NCBI RefSeq assembly: GCF_002024505.1
Contig: NZ_CP019402.1
Location: 2,976,001 to 3,040,000 of the forward strand
Reading direction: 5' to 3'
Length of the DNA: 64,000 nucleotides
Source: Plantibacter flavus
GTDB taxonomy: Bacteria > Actinomycetota > Actinomycetes > Actinomycetales > Microbacteriaceae
Shown: positions 35,178 through 43,594 of the stretch, piece by piece
Layout of the letters: each line of letters opens with the position of its first letter
How positions within the stretch are numbered: position 1 is the stretch's first letter
Made by a program: the position numbers and the translations under genes
The notes under the pieces: generated by a model
Told to the model about the DNA's origin: nothing
Seen by the model: the letters and a program-made list of their open reading frames with translations, nothing else
Databases searched by the model: none

Positions 35178-35223
35178 CCCGGCTCGGGCCGACCGGCTCG
35201 GACCGGTGCCGGGATCCGCGAGA

Positions 35224-36741
35224 ATGTTCCCCATGCCCCGTCATCGACTGCGTCGTCACCTGCTCACCGCCGTGATCGCGGCCACCGGTTCCCTCCTCGT
35301 CCTCACGGGCTGCGCCGGCCCGGCGACGACGCCGACCGCGGACACCGACGCGACACTCCGCGTGGGCCTCGTCCTCGAGCCCTCGGACCTGAACATCCGC
35401 ACGACCTCCGGCGTCGCACTCGAGCAGGTCCTCATCGACAACGTCTACCAGGGGCTGGTCTCGCGCACGACGGACAACGAGATCGTCGACACCCTCGCCG
35501 AGCGCCACGAGGTCAGCGCCGACGGGCTCACCTACACCTTCGTCCTCCGTGACGGCGTGACCTTCCACGACGGCGCTCCGCTCACCACCGCCGATGTGGT
35601 CGACTCGCTCTCGCAGGTCCAGCAGAACGAGGCGTTCGTCGACCACCTCGACCTGGAGCGGCTCCAGAGCATCACGGCGGTCGACGAGCGCACCGTCCGG
35701 CTGCAGCTCAGCTCCCCCGACTCCGACCTGCTGTGGGCACTGACGGGTCGTGCGGGGCTCGTCCTCCAGGCCGGGGCGGACAACGACCTGTCGACGACGG
35801 CGAACGGCACCGGGCCGTTCACGCTCACATCGTGGAAGCAGGGCGACAGCATCACCGTCGAGCGGAACGACGACTACTGGGGCGACGCTCCGAAGGTCCA
35901 GGAGGTCGTCTTCAGCTACATCCCCGACGCGTCCTCGGCCGTCAACGCGACCCTCGCGGGCGAGGTCGACGTGCAGATCGGTCTCGACGCGAACCTGCGG
36001 GACCAGGTCGAGCGTGCCGACGGCCTGACGATCGTCGAGGGGAAGACCACCGACAAGTACACCCTCGCCTTCAACAACCAGCGCGCGCCCCTGAACGACC
36101 CCCTCGTCCGCCAGGCCCTCCGGACGGCGATCGACCACGCCGCCATCGTCGAAGCGGTCGGTGGCGCCGCGGCCCTGCAGTACGGACCGATCCCGGAGCT
36201 CGACCCCGGCTACGAGGACCTCAGTGACGTCGTGGGCTACGACCCGGACGCGGCGAAGGCGCTCCTCGCGCAGGCCGGCCAGGAGGACCTCGCGCTCACG
36301 CTCACCGTCCCGAACCACTACGGCACCGCCGCGACCAACGTCCTGGTGTCGCAGTTCAAGGCCGTCGGCGTCACCCTCACGGTCGACAGCGTCGAGTTCC
36401 CCACCTGGTTGAACGACGTCTACACCAACCACGACTACGACCTCAGTCTCGTGAACCATGTCGAGGCACGCGACTTCCGGCACTGGGCGGACCCGGACTA
36501 CTACTTCGGCTACGACAACCCGGCGGTGCAGTCGTTGGTCGCCGAGGCGAAGGCCGCGATCGACCCGAAGGTCGCCGACGAACGACTCCGCGAAGCCGCC
36601 GCGCTGGTCTCGAAGGACCACGCCGCGGACTGGCTCTACACCGGGATCACCCTCACCGTCGTGCGCGACGGCGTCACCGGCTTCCCCACCGACTTCGTCA
36701 GCGAGCACCTCGACCTCCGGGACGTCGCCGTCACCGACTGA
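35224..36741 (+). CDS. Family 5 (peptide/nickel type) ABC binding lipoprotein, orphan
   Basis: 505-residue binding lipoprotein: signal with lipobox VLTGC at about residue 25, then the family 5 body (LAERHEVSADGLTYTFVLRDGVTFHDG split by the usual loop; later NDPLVRQALRTAIDHAAIV). Family members bind peptides, nickel or oligosaccharides. Neither permease nor ATPase genes follow, so it must use components encoded elsewhere. Two close in-frame ATGs; the first is given, the second is 9 bases on. Separate from the upstream regulator by 46 bases. Confidence 0.92.
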   Translation: MFPMPRHRLRRHLLTAVIAATGSLLVLTGCAGPATTPTADTDATLRVGLVLEPSDLNIRTTSGVALEQVLIDNVYQGLVSRTTDNEIVDTLAERHEVSADGLTYTFVLRDGVTFHDGAPLTTADVVDSLSQVQQNEAFVDHLDLERLQSITAVDERTVRLQLSSPDSDLLWALTGRAGLVLQAGADNDLSTTANGTGPFTLTSWKQGDSITVERNDDYWGDAPKVQEVVFSYIPDASSAVNATLAGEVDVQIGLDANLRDQVERADGLTIVEGKTTDKYTLAFNNQRAPLNDPLVRQALRTAIDHAAIVEAVGGAAALQYGPIPELDPGYEDLSDVVGYDPDAAKALLAQAGQEDLALTLTVPNHYGTAATNVLVSQFKAVGVTLTVDSVEFPTWLNDVYTNHDYDLSLVNHVEARDFRHWADPDYYFGYDNPAVQSLVAEAKAAIDPKVADERLREAAALVSKDHAADWLYTGITLTVVRDGVTGFPTDFVSEHLDLRDVAVTD

Positions 36742-36755
36742 TCGGCGGCGGGAGG

Positions 36756-37385
36756 CTAGTCGCGACCGGCGGCGCGCGTGGCGGAGGACACCAGGTCGTC
36801 CTTCGGCAACGCCGTGCCGTCCGTGAGGGCCTGCGTCCAGGACGCCGTCGTCGCCACAGCGGCGAAGTTCGAATCCAGCAGCGCCATGAGGGTCGTGTGC
36901 ACCGTCTTCGCGTCGACGGACCCGGCCGCGTTCTCGAGGTTGATGGCTCCGGTCGCGTCGGAGAGCACCTCGACGTCGATACCGAGTTCTTCGGCGCCTG
37001 CTGCCGAGGCGATGACGCAGTTGTTGGTCATGTACCCGACGAGCGTGATGGTGCCGACGCCCTGCTCGCGCAGCCACGCCTCGAGCTCGGTCCCGGCGAA
37101 GACCGAACCGTACTGCTTCACGACGCCCTTCCAGGACGGCTGCACCCGGCGGGCGACCTCGGGGTGCAGCTCGAACGCACTCGTGTCCGGATCGAAGACC
37201 GGGGCCCCGCTGCCGGATGAGTGCTGGACGACCACGACGGGGACTCCGGCCGTCGTCGCCGCGTCGATGGCGTCCGCGATCCGCAGGATCGACTCGTCGC
37301 GCGGCGGGTACTGGATCGCGAGCGGACCGGCGTAGTACTCCTGCTGGACGTCGATCAGGATCAGGGCGCGACGGGCCGTGGTCAC
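36756..37385 (-). CDS. Isochorismatase-family cysteine hydrolase
   Basis: 209-residue cysteine hydrolase. Catalytic Asp in LILIDVQQEY (residue about 12), Lys in the WKGVVKQYGSVF region, and nucleophile Cys in VGYMTNNCVIAS preceded by the cis-peptide loop. Relatives hydrolyse small amides such as nicotinamide or act as reductase-like proteins; the substrate is not clear. The GTG start has AGGAG 6 bases upstream and gives the normal N-terminus. Convergent with the orphan binding protein (14-base gap). Confidence 0.9.
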   Translation of the reverse strand: MTTARRALILIDVQQEYYAGPLAIQYPPRDESILRIADAIDAATTAGVPVVVVQHSSGSGAPVFDPDTSAFELHPEVARRVQPSWKGVVKQYGSVFAGTELEAWLREQGVGTITLVGYMTNNCVIASAAGAEELGIDVEVLSDATGAINLENAAGSVDAKTVHTTLMALLDSNFAAVATTASWTQALTDGTALPKDDLVSSATRAAGRD

Positions 37386-37499
37386 GGAGAACTCCTCGGT
37401 TCGGTGATGGCATCCACACGACGCCGGTTCCATCCTCCCTCGGAAGCGGACGACGCGCGCCACCGATAGTCTCGGCGCATGGGGATCAGGGGTGCGGGG

Positions 37500-38594
37500 A
37501 TGCGTTCGGTCGGGATCAGTGCGGGACTCGCCGTGATGGTGGCGCTGTCGGCATCGGCGTGCGCGTCATCCGCGACGCCGGACGCGTCGCCGACCTCAGC
37601 CGCACCGAGCACCCCGGAGTCGACCGACCTCCTCGCGTGCAGCGACCTCGCATCGCTCGACACCGTCGCCGGCGTCCTCGCCGCTGAACCGGCTGACGTC
37701 GTCGAGGCCGTGCAGCCGTCCGACGCCGTGGATCTGGCCGTCCTGACGGCGGCCGGCGGGCTCGCCTGCTCCTGGCGGGTGGGCGCCGGACAGCAGATGA
37801 TCGGCGATGGAGCGGGCGACTGGGCCTACCTCTCGATCGAGATCCTGCCGGGCGCTGCCGACGACTGGGCACCGCCCTACGCCGGCGACACACCGTCCGA
37901 AGACACGAGGACGATCGCCGGTGTCGAGGCGACCACCTCGTCGGGCGAGACCGGATGGCGCGTGTCCGCTCCCGTCGGCTCGGCCTGGGTCGAGCTGTCG
38001 ATCACCGCCTCCGGGCTGACCTCGACCGGCAGCCGGTTCGACGGCACGCCGTCGGGCGAGGTCCTCGACAACCTCGCCTCGGCGGCGGAGACCACCTTCT
38101 CGACGGTGGAGCCCGCCTCCGAGGCTCAGCTCGCCTGGCCTGCGCTCGCGCCACGCGAGGGCGACGCGAGCTGCGACGGCGGGCTGGACGAGGCCGGGAT
38201 CGTCTCAGCACTGCAGTACGGCGAGGCCACCACCACCTACACCGTCATCGACCCACGGGCCCAGCCGATCGGCGATCTGGAGGATGCCGCGAGCGCCCGC
38301 GTCGGTGCGTTCAGCTGCGAACTCTTCGCTGAGGGTTTCGGGTACACCGACGTCCTGGTCGTGCGCGACGGCGTGACGATCATCGACGAGCTGGCAGCCC
38401 AGCCCGACATGGCGGCGGCCCTCGAGCCGGTCATCCTCGAGGGCGCGGTCGACGGCGAGTCGGCGTTCGTCGCGCGCCGCATGGACGGTCCGCGGTCGCC
38501 GCTCTACCTCACCGTCGGTGAGACGTTCTACGCCGTGAGTTCCGGCGACGGTGCACAGACGGTCGCGGAGGCGATCATCGCCCAGACGCGGTGA
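37500..38594 (+). CDS. Hypothetical lipoprotein
   Basis: 364-residue exported lipoprotein: MRS start, hydrophobic core and lipobox LSASAC, then a Ser/Thr/Pro linker and a body with four widely spaced cysteines (for example LLACSDLASLD, LACSWRVG, ASCDGGLDE, SCELFAEGF), suggesting disulfides. Not recognised; size and style resemble secreted DUF3558-like lipoproteins of actinobacteria. An in-frame ATG 21 bases earlier exists. GATAGT at 37465 may be the -10. It faces another small lipoprotein gene, 15 bases away, convergently. Confidence 0.75.
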   Translation: MRSVGISAGLAVMVALSASACASSATPDASPTSAAPSTPESTDLLACSDLASLDTVAGVLAAEPADVVEAVQPSDAVDLAVLTAAGGLACSWRVGAGQQMIGDGAGDWAYLSIEILPGAADDWAPPYAGDTPSEDTRTIAGVEATTSSGETGWRVSAPVGSAWVELSITASGLTSTGSRFDGTPSGEVLDNLASAAETTFSTVEPASEAQLAWPALAPREGDASCDGGLDEAGIVSALQYGEATTTYTVIDPRAQPIGDLEDAASARVGAFSCELFAEGFGYTDVLVVRDGVTIIDELAAQPDMAAALEPVILEGAVDGESAFVARRMDGPRSPLYLTVGETFYAVSSGDGAQTVAEAIIAQTR

Positions 38595-38609
38595 CGGCCG
38601 GCAGAGCGG

Positions 38610-39122
38610 TCACTCGGTGTCGAAACCGCAGGTCTGGATGGTCCAGGCGATGAACGCCTGGTAGTCCGGGTCGGTTGCGGCGCTCTGCACGGCCTGCGAC
38701 TCGGTGAACCTCGGGTCGAGTCCGACGTCGGAGACGAGGCTGTCGGCCGGGAACTCGGCGAGGATCGCGGCGGTCTCCTCAGCGGAGGTCGCGAAGACCT
38801 CCGCGCCGGCTGCGACCTCGGCGCTCACGTCGTCCAGCGGCAGGAGGTCGCGGATCGTCGTGACCTGCGCCTGCACGGCTTCGAGGTCCTCGCCGACGGT
38901 GCCCGACTTCGCGGTCGCCGCCGCGCGGTTGGCCGCGCAGAACGCGGTGTAGTCGGCGGGCCCGTCCGCGGCATCGGCGGTCGCCGTGGCGGTGGGGGTC
39001 GACGACGGCGCCGCGGAGTCCTGGTCCCCGCTGGACGGTGCCGAGCATCCGGCGAGGAGTCCGGCGGCGAGGAGGCCGGAGCCCCAGACGAGGGCGGGTC
39101 GGCTGCGGTGCGGTGCGGTCAT
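38610..39122 (-). CDS. Hypothetical lipoprotein
   Basis: 170-residue lipoprotein: signal ending LLAGC, a Ser/Thr/Asp linker, and a helical domain with two cysteines (TAFCAANRAAA and IQTCGFDTE at the C-terminus) that probably bond. Family not recognised. Start ATG after GGGGACC. Divergent from the GNAT gene and convergent with the larger lipoprotein; the two lipoproteins may share a function at the envelope, which is only suggested by position. Confidence 0.75.
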   Translation of the reverse strand: MTAPHRSRPALVWGSGLLAAGLLAGCSAPSSGDQDSAAPSSTPTATATADAADGPADYTAFCAANRAAATAKSGTVGEDLEAVQAQVTTIRDLLPLDDVSAEVAAGAEVFATSAEETAAILAEFPADSLVSDVGLDPRFTESQAVQSAATDPDYQAFIAWTIQTCGFDTE

Positions 39123-39237
39123 GAACGAGGTCCCCTTCAACGATCTGCGAGTCGGCGCCATCCATGTTGCCGTACCCGCGGGCGGTCCGGAAAGCCCGCT
39201 GCGCGGTGCGGAGCGCCATCTCGTATCGTTGATCGAC

Positions 39238-39792
39238 GTGAGCACCTCCCTTCCCACGACCTACCCGCTGTCCACCGATCGACTCGTCCTCCGCCCGCAC
39301 GAACCGTCGGACGTGGCCTGGTTGCTCGCGGTCTACGGACGGCCGGACGTCGCCACCTACCTCCTCGACGAGCCGTGGACGGAGGAGGTCGCGCGGACGA
39401 AGAGCGCCGAGCGGCTCAAGCGCACCGGCCTGGACAGCCCGTCGCGTGCGCTCGCGCTCATCGTCGAGCACGAGGGTGCGCCGGTGGGCGAGGTCCTGCT
39501 CTGGTACACCGACCACGAGCGGGGCGTCGCCGAGATCGGTTGGGTCCTCGACCCGGCACACGGCGGCAAGGGGTTCGCGAGCGAGGCCGTCGGCGCGGTC
39601 CTCGACCTCGCGTTCAGCACGCCGGGGATGCACCGGGTCGCCGCGCAGATGGACGGCCGGAACACCGCATCGGCGCGGCTCGCCGAGCGGGTCGGCATGC
39701 GGCGCGAGACCCACCTCCGGCAGGACTGGTGGAACAAGGGCGAGTGGACCGACACGGTCGTCTTCGGCCTGCTGGCGAGCGATCGCGGCTGA
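39238..39792 (+). CDS. GNAT-family acetyltransferase (RimJ/RimL type)
   Basis: 184-residue acetyltransferase. Standard start STDRLVLRPHEPSD, the strand EIGWVLDPAHGGKGFASEA with the acetyl-CoA loop, and HRVAAQMDGRNTASARLAERVGMR near the end define the RimJ/RimL group. Acetylates a protein N-terminus or small amine; substrate unknown. GTG start gives the normal N-terminus; upstream in-frame sequence overlaps the divergent lipoprotein. A perfect hairpin follows. Confidence 0.9.
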   Translation: MSTSLPTTYPLSTDRLVLRPHEPSDVAWLLAVYGRPDVATYLLDEPWTEEVARTKSAERLKRTGLDSPSRALALIVEHEGAPVGEVLLWYTDHERGVAEIGWVLDPAHGGKGFASEAVGAVLDLAFSTPGMHRVAAQMDGRNTASARLAERVGMRRETHLRQDWWNKGEWTDTVVFGLLASDRG

Positions 39793-39811
39793 GGCCCGTC
39801 AGCCGACCTTC

Positions 39812-39836
39812 CCGACGACCGCACGGCGGTCGTCGG
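39812..39836. terminator. Bidirectional hairpin terminator, 11-bp perfect stem
   Basis: CCGACGACCGC, loop ACG, GCGGTCGTCGG, between the convergent GNAT and GH5 genes, 19 and 6 bases from their stops. Confidence 0.82.
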
Positions 39837-39842
39837 ACTCCG

Positions 39843-41105
39843 TCATCGAACCGATCCCGCGCTGGGGACGGCGTGCACGTCGGTGATGCCACGCTTCGCC
39901 AGCGAAGCCGGATCCGCCGCGGTCCGAGACGTCACGACGGTGACTGCCTCGCCCTGTTCACGCAGCTCGTGCCAACGCTCGAACACGATGCCACCCGGTG
40001 CGAGGTCGGCCCGAGCGATCGGGAGGTCGTGCTCGTCCACATCGACGACGACGCCGACCGTGCGTGCGAGCACCCGGTCCCTCGCGCTGCCGCGCGCGTC
40101 CGCGACGAGCTCGGCGAAGCGATGGCCGAGCGGCTTGACCGCGTTGTCCACGTCGAGCAGGCCGAGCGAGTACTCGAGGTCCTTGTAGTCGCCGAGCGAC
40201 CGGGACACGTCGTGCGAGCACCACCAGGTGATCCCGTACAGACCGGGCGAGGAGAGCGCGGCCTCCACCGTCCGGGCCGCGAACTCCGGCATCTCGGTGT
40301 CCGCCAGGTTCATCGACGGAGCACCGACCTCCTGCAGCCACACCTGACGCCCCGAGTCGGTCGCGAACGCCTTCGACAGCTCGATCATCCACTCGGCGTG
40401 GCGGACGGATTGCGTGGACAGCCCGCCGTAGCGCTTCGCCGTCCCGTTGAAGATCCAGGAGTGCACGGTCGTGATGTCGCCGAGCCGCGAGGCGTGCACC
40501 GGGAGGAACGGATGCCCGTCCCGATACCAGAGGTGATCGTTCTCGCTGTGCGTGAGCAGGTGCCGGGGATCAGGGTCGACCGGCGCCTCCAGGAGTCTGG
40601 TCAACCAGTGCGCGACCTGATCGCTGTCAGCGGGCATCGCGGCCGGATTCGGTGGCTGGAACTGGTTGAGCTCGTTGCCGAGGGTCAGGCCGATGAGGTT
40701 CGGGCGGTCCCGCACGGCGTCGTAGACGGCGGACACGAGCGCGGCCTGCGCGTCGACGGCGGCTTCGTCGACGAACATGTTGCCGTCGTGCCAGTTGACG
40801 AGCCAGGCCGGGACGAAGTCGAACCCGGACATGTGCCCCTGGATGACGTCGACGGCGATGTCGAGTCCGAACTCGGCGGCGAGGTCGGCCACGAGCGAGA
40901 CGTCGTCCAGTGCCTGGCGTCGGATGAGCGTCCGGTTCGGTTGCAGCACCGGCCAGAGCGGGAACACCCTGACGTGGTCGAGACCGAGACCGGCCAAGGC
41001 CTCGAAGTCCCTGCGGACGACGTCGGCGTCGATGCCCATCCACTGGAACATCCAGTCCTTGGAGGGTGTGTAGTTCGCTCCGAAGCGCGGAGTGTGGTCG
41101 GTCAC
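39843..41105 (-). CDS. GH5 glycosidase (GH5_18-like, probable beta-mannosidase)
   Basis: 420-residue family 5 (clan A) barrel without signal peptide. The acid/base is Glu145 in GLTLGNELNQ and the nucleophile Glu259 in VWLQEVGAP; the start FGANYTPSKDWMFQW and LDHVRVFPLWPVLQPNRTLI are typical of the subfamily that includes bifidobacterial and streptomycete beta-mannosidases acting on Man-beta-1,4-GlcNAc of N-glycans. Substrate assignment is from memory of that subfamily. GTG start 4 bases after the LacI stop, so the two form an operon. Should act on an imported oligosaccharide. Confidence 0.8.
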   Translation of the reverse strand: MTDHTPRFGANYTPSKDWMFQWMGIDADVVRRDFEALAGLGLDHVRVFPLWPVLQPNRTLIRRQALDDVSLVADLAAEFGLDIAVDVIQGHMSGFDFVPAWLVNWHDGNMFVDEAAVDAQAALVSAVYDAVRDRPNLIGLTLGNELNQFQPPNPAAMPADSDQVAHWLTRLLEAPVDPDPRHLLTHSENDHLWYRDGHPFLPVHASRLGDITTVHSWIFNGTAKRYGGLSTQSVRHAEWMIELSKAFATDSGRQVWLQEVGAPSMNLADTEMPEFAARTVEAALSSPGLYGITWWCSHDVSRSLGDYKDLEYSLGLLDVDNAVKPLGHRFAELVADARGSARDRVLARTVGVVVDVDEHDLPIARADLAPGGIVFERWHELREQGEAVTVVTSRTAADPASLAKRGITDVHAVPSAGSVR

Positions 41106-41109
41106 GGTG

Positions 41110-42153
41110 TCACTCGTCCTTCTCGATGGGGGTCTGGTCCGGGGCCTGCGCCCGTGCGGTGGATTCCCGCACGATGAGTCGTCGCGCCGAGACGGTCTGC
41201 GAGGCGACCCGCTCGCCGTTCACGAGCCGCTCGAGCAGTTTCACCGCCGTCCTCGCGCTCTCCTCGACGGGAGCGTCGAGCGCGGTGATGCGGGGGCGCA
41301 CGAGGGTCGACACCCACGAGTCCTCCCAGGCGATGACGGAGAGCTGCTCGGGGACCCGGACGCCCAGCTCCGGCGCGTGCGCGATGATCTCGGCAGCCAT
41401 CGCCTCGCTGTCGACGAGCAGTGCCGTGGCCGGGCCGGAGCGCCGCAGCACGTCGGCGACGGGATCCTCGGCGGACGGTTCCCAGTGCAGCACCGTCGGC
41501 GTCATACCCCGACGTTCCGCGGCCTCCACGAAGCGACGGTCTCGTTCCCTGGAGTGGACGAGGCCCGGAGAATCGCTCACGCGGGAGATCGCGCGGTGAC
41601 CGAGTGCGGCGAGATGCTCCAGCACCTCCTCGTAGGCCGCATCGTCGTGCACCGTGACGGCCGGCACGAGATCGTCCACCGGCGCACCGAGGAGGACGGC
41701 CGGCGCCCCCAGCTCACGCACCTGCAGGATCCGGGGGTCGTCGTCGCGGACGTCGACGAGCAGGAACGCGTCCACCCGCTGCTCGCTCCACCACTCGCGG
41801 TACACGCGCTCCTCGTCGGTGTCCCGCACGAGCGTGAGCGACAACGACCAACCGATGGCTGCGAGGGGCTCGGTGAGACCGGCGATCAGCCGCATGAAGA
41901 AGGGGTCGCGCTCGAACGTGTCGCCGGAACGCGTCACGACGAGGCCGAGACTGCGCCCGCCGCGGCCGCTGACCTTGCGACTGGCGTAGTTCGGCCGCCA
42001 GTGCAGTTCGTCGGCCGCGCGGCGGATGCGGTCCGCCGTGGCCGTGGACACGTTCGGTCGTCCGTTGAACACGTGCGACACCGCCGACGGGGAGACCCCC
42101 GCGCGGGCGGCGACGGCGGCGATGGTCGCGCGAGCCGGTTTCTTGTCGTTCAT
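41110..42153 (-). CDS. LacI-family regulator of the mannoside locus
   Basis: 347-residue LacI protein: ATIAAVAARAGVSPSAVSHVF helix-turn-helix (residues 9-29), hinge YASRKVSGRGGRS and effector domain. The ATG beginning MNDKKPAR gives the usual short N-terminus. First gene of an operon with GH5 and divergent from the binding protein-permease-GH3-GH125 operon. Two 18-base operators overlap the promoters between them. Confidence 0.93.
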   Translation of the reverse strand: MNDKKPARATIAAVAARAGVSPSAVSHVFNGRPNVSTATADRIRRAADELHWRPNYASRKVSGRGGRSLGLVVTRSGDTFERDPFFMRLIAGLTEPLAAIGWSLSLTLVRDTDEERVYREWWSEQRVDAFLLVDVRDDDPRILQVRELGAPAVLLGAPVDDLVPAVTVHDDAAYEEVLEHLAALGHRAISRVSDSPGLVHSRERDRRFVEAAERRGMTPTVLHWEPSAEDPVADVLRRSGPATALLVDSEAMAAEIIAHAPELGVRVPEQLSVIAWEDSWVSTLVRPRITALDAPVEESARTAVKLLERLVNGERVASQTVSARRLIVRESTARAQAPDQTPIEKDE

Positions 42154-42172
42154 CGTGTCCGAGAGTAGGGGC

Positions 42173-42200
42173 TTGACCGGATCTTGTAAAGCGGTATACA
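42173..42200 (+). promoter_or_regulatory. Promoter of the mannoside importer operon
   Basis: TTGACC (-35) and TATACA (-10, 42195-42200) with a 16-base spacer, on the plus strand upstream of the binding-protein gene. The -10 lies inside operator 1. Confidence 0.65.
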
Positions 42201-42201
42201 T
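42184..42201. promoter_or_regulatory. LacI operator 1, mannoside locus
   Basis: TTGTAAAGCGGTATACAT, an imperfect palindrome. It covers the spacer and -10 element of the plus-strand promoter, so a bound repressor would block RNA polymerase. Confidence 0.75.
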
Positions 42202-42214
42202 TGACCGCACGTTG

Positions 42215-42232
42215 ATGTGTACCGCTACACAA
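42215..42232. promoter_or_regulatory. LacI operator 2, mannoside locus
   Basis: Read on the minus strand: TTGTGTAGCGGTACACAT, with perfect TGTGTA/TACACA arms and the same AGCGGTA core as operator 1. Centres are 31 bases apart (three turns). It lies just downstream of the expected transcription start. Confidence 0.8.
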
Positions 42233-42293
42233 GCGCCACGCGGAGAACACGATCACGTCCCATCCCGACGCACCGCAGCTCTCAGGAGGTCTC

Positions 42294-43577
42294 ATGACCG
42301 ATGGCATCAGCAGACGTACGTTCCTCGGCACGGTGATCGGGGGCGGGGTGATGATCCCCCTGCTCACGGGATGCGGCCCCCTCGTTCCAGCGTCCGGCAT
42401 CCCCGGGTCGATCTCGGTGCACACGCAGTTGAGCGGAGCCGTCTCGGGAGCGCAGGTCTTCTCCGACGTCGTGGCCGCCTACTCCCGAGCGACCGACCGC
42501 GCCGTCGCCCTCCTGAAGAACGGCTCCGACCTCCCCATCGTCTTCGAGACGAGCTCGCTCGCTGGCAAGGAGGCGGACATCGCCATGGTGAACCTGCAGG
42601 GACGCACGCTCTCCTGGACCCGGCTCGGCGCCACGATCCCGGTGGAGGATCTGCTGGACGACTGGGGCCTCCGCGACAAGATCATCCCGGAGGCCCTCGA
42701 GGAGTGGACCGACGAGGACGGACACCTCCGCGCGTTCCCCTTCACCCGGACCAACTGGCCGGTGTCGTTCAACACCGGCCTGCTCGCGGAGGCGGGCGTC
42801 GACGTGCCGACGACGTCCGACGAACTCATCCTCGTCGCCGACGCCCTGCGGTCGAAGGGCATCGGGCCGGTCACCGTCGGAGGATCGGACTGGAGCGGGC
42901 AGAAGCTGTTCCTGCAGATCCTGCAGGGCTTCCTCACGAAGGACGAGGCCACCCGAGCGTTCTCCACCGGCAAGCTCTCCGAGTTCCCCGGAGCCGTCGC
43001 CGGCGTCGAGCACTTCGTCGAACTGCGGGATGCCGGCGTGTTCGTCGACAACGTGCAGGGGTACACCTCCGACTCGGAACTCACGCAGTTCAACACCCGG
43101 AAGGCCGCGATCGTGCCGGCGATGTCGTCCGCCCTCGCCCTCGTCCCCGCGGAGCGTGCGGCCGAGGTGACCGTCGGCGGGTGGCCGACACCCTCGCAGG
43201 GAGGCGTCGTCGACCATCCGACCGTCATCCAGAGCTACAACGGACACGGCATCTGGATCAGCGCGAACGGCGCGGAGAAGCTCGAGCTGCTGAAGCCCTT
43301 CATCCAGAACCTCTACTCCCCCGAGGTCACGAGCGAGTTCATCCTCGGCTCCGGTCGCGACATGAACCGGATCACGGACGTCGTGAGCACCGACTTCCCC
43401 CTCGTCGCGCAGGCCTCGCAGCTCACCACCGACCAGGTGACCCCGGTCATGCTGCCCGATCTGCTCATCCCCGATGCGGTCTTCGAACCGATGATCCGGG
43501 TGACCGCGATGGCCTACGGCTCCGCGAGCGCCGACCAGATCATCGACCGGTTCGAGCAGGCCTACGACGCGGCCTGA
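42294..43577 (+). CDS. Sugar ABC transporter binding lipoprotein, mannoside locus
   Basis: 427-residue family 1 binding protein. Tat motif SRRTFLG followed by a hydrophobic core and lipobox LLTGC, so it is exported folded and lipid-anchored. AGGAGG stands 4 bases before the ATG, the strongest ribosome site in the window. First gene of a five-gene operon with two permeases, GH3 and GH125. Ligand inferred to be a mannose-containing oligosaccharide. Confidence 0.93.
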   Translation: MTDGISRRTFLGTVIGGGVMIPLLTGCGPLVPASGIPGSISVHTQLSGAVSGAQVFSDVVAAYSRATDRAVALLKNGSDLPIVFETSSLAGKEADIAMVNLQGRTLSWTRLGATIPVEDLLDDWGLRDKIIPEALEEWTDEDGHLRAFPFTRTNWPVSFNTGLLAEAGVDVPTTSDELILVADALRSKGIGPVTVGGSDWSGQKLFLQILQGFLTKDEATRAFSTGKLSEFPGAVAGVEHFVELRDAGVFVDNVQGYTSDSELTQFNTRKAAIVPAMSSALALVPAERAAEVTVGGWPTPSQGGVVDHPTVIQSYNGHGIWISANGAEKLELLKPFIQNLYSPEVTSEFILGSGRDMNRITDVVSTDFPLVAQASQLTTDQVTPVMLPDLLIPDAVFEPMIRVTAMAYGSASADQIIDRFEQAYDAA

Positions 43578-43594
43578 GGGCCCGAAAGGACATC

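Noticed and set aside
35143..37419. Very long open frame on the minus strand opposite the family 5 binding protein and cysteine hydrolase
   Set aside because: It is Arg/Val/Asp-rich antisense shadow sequence, typical of high-GC DNA, and lies over two well-recognised genes.
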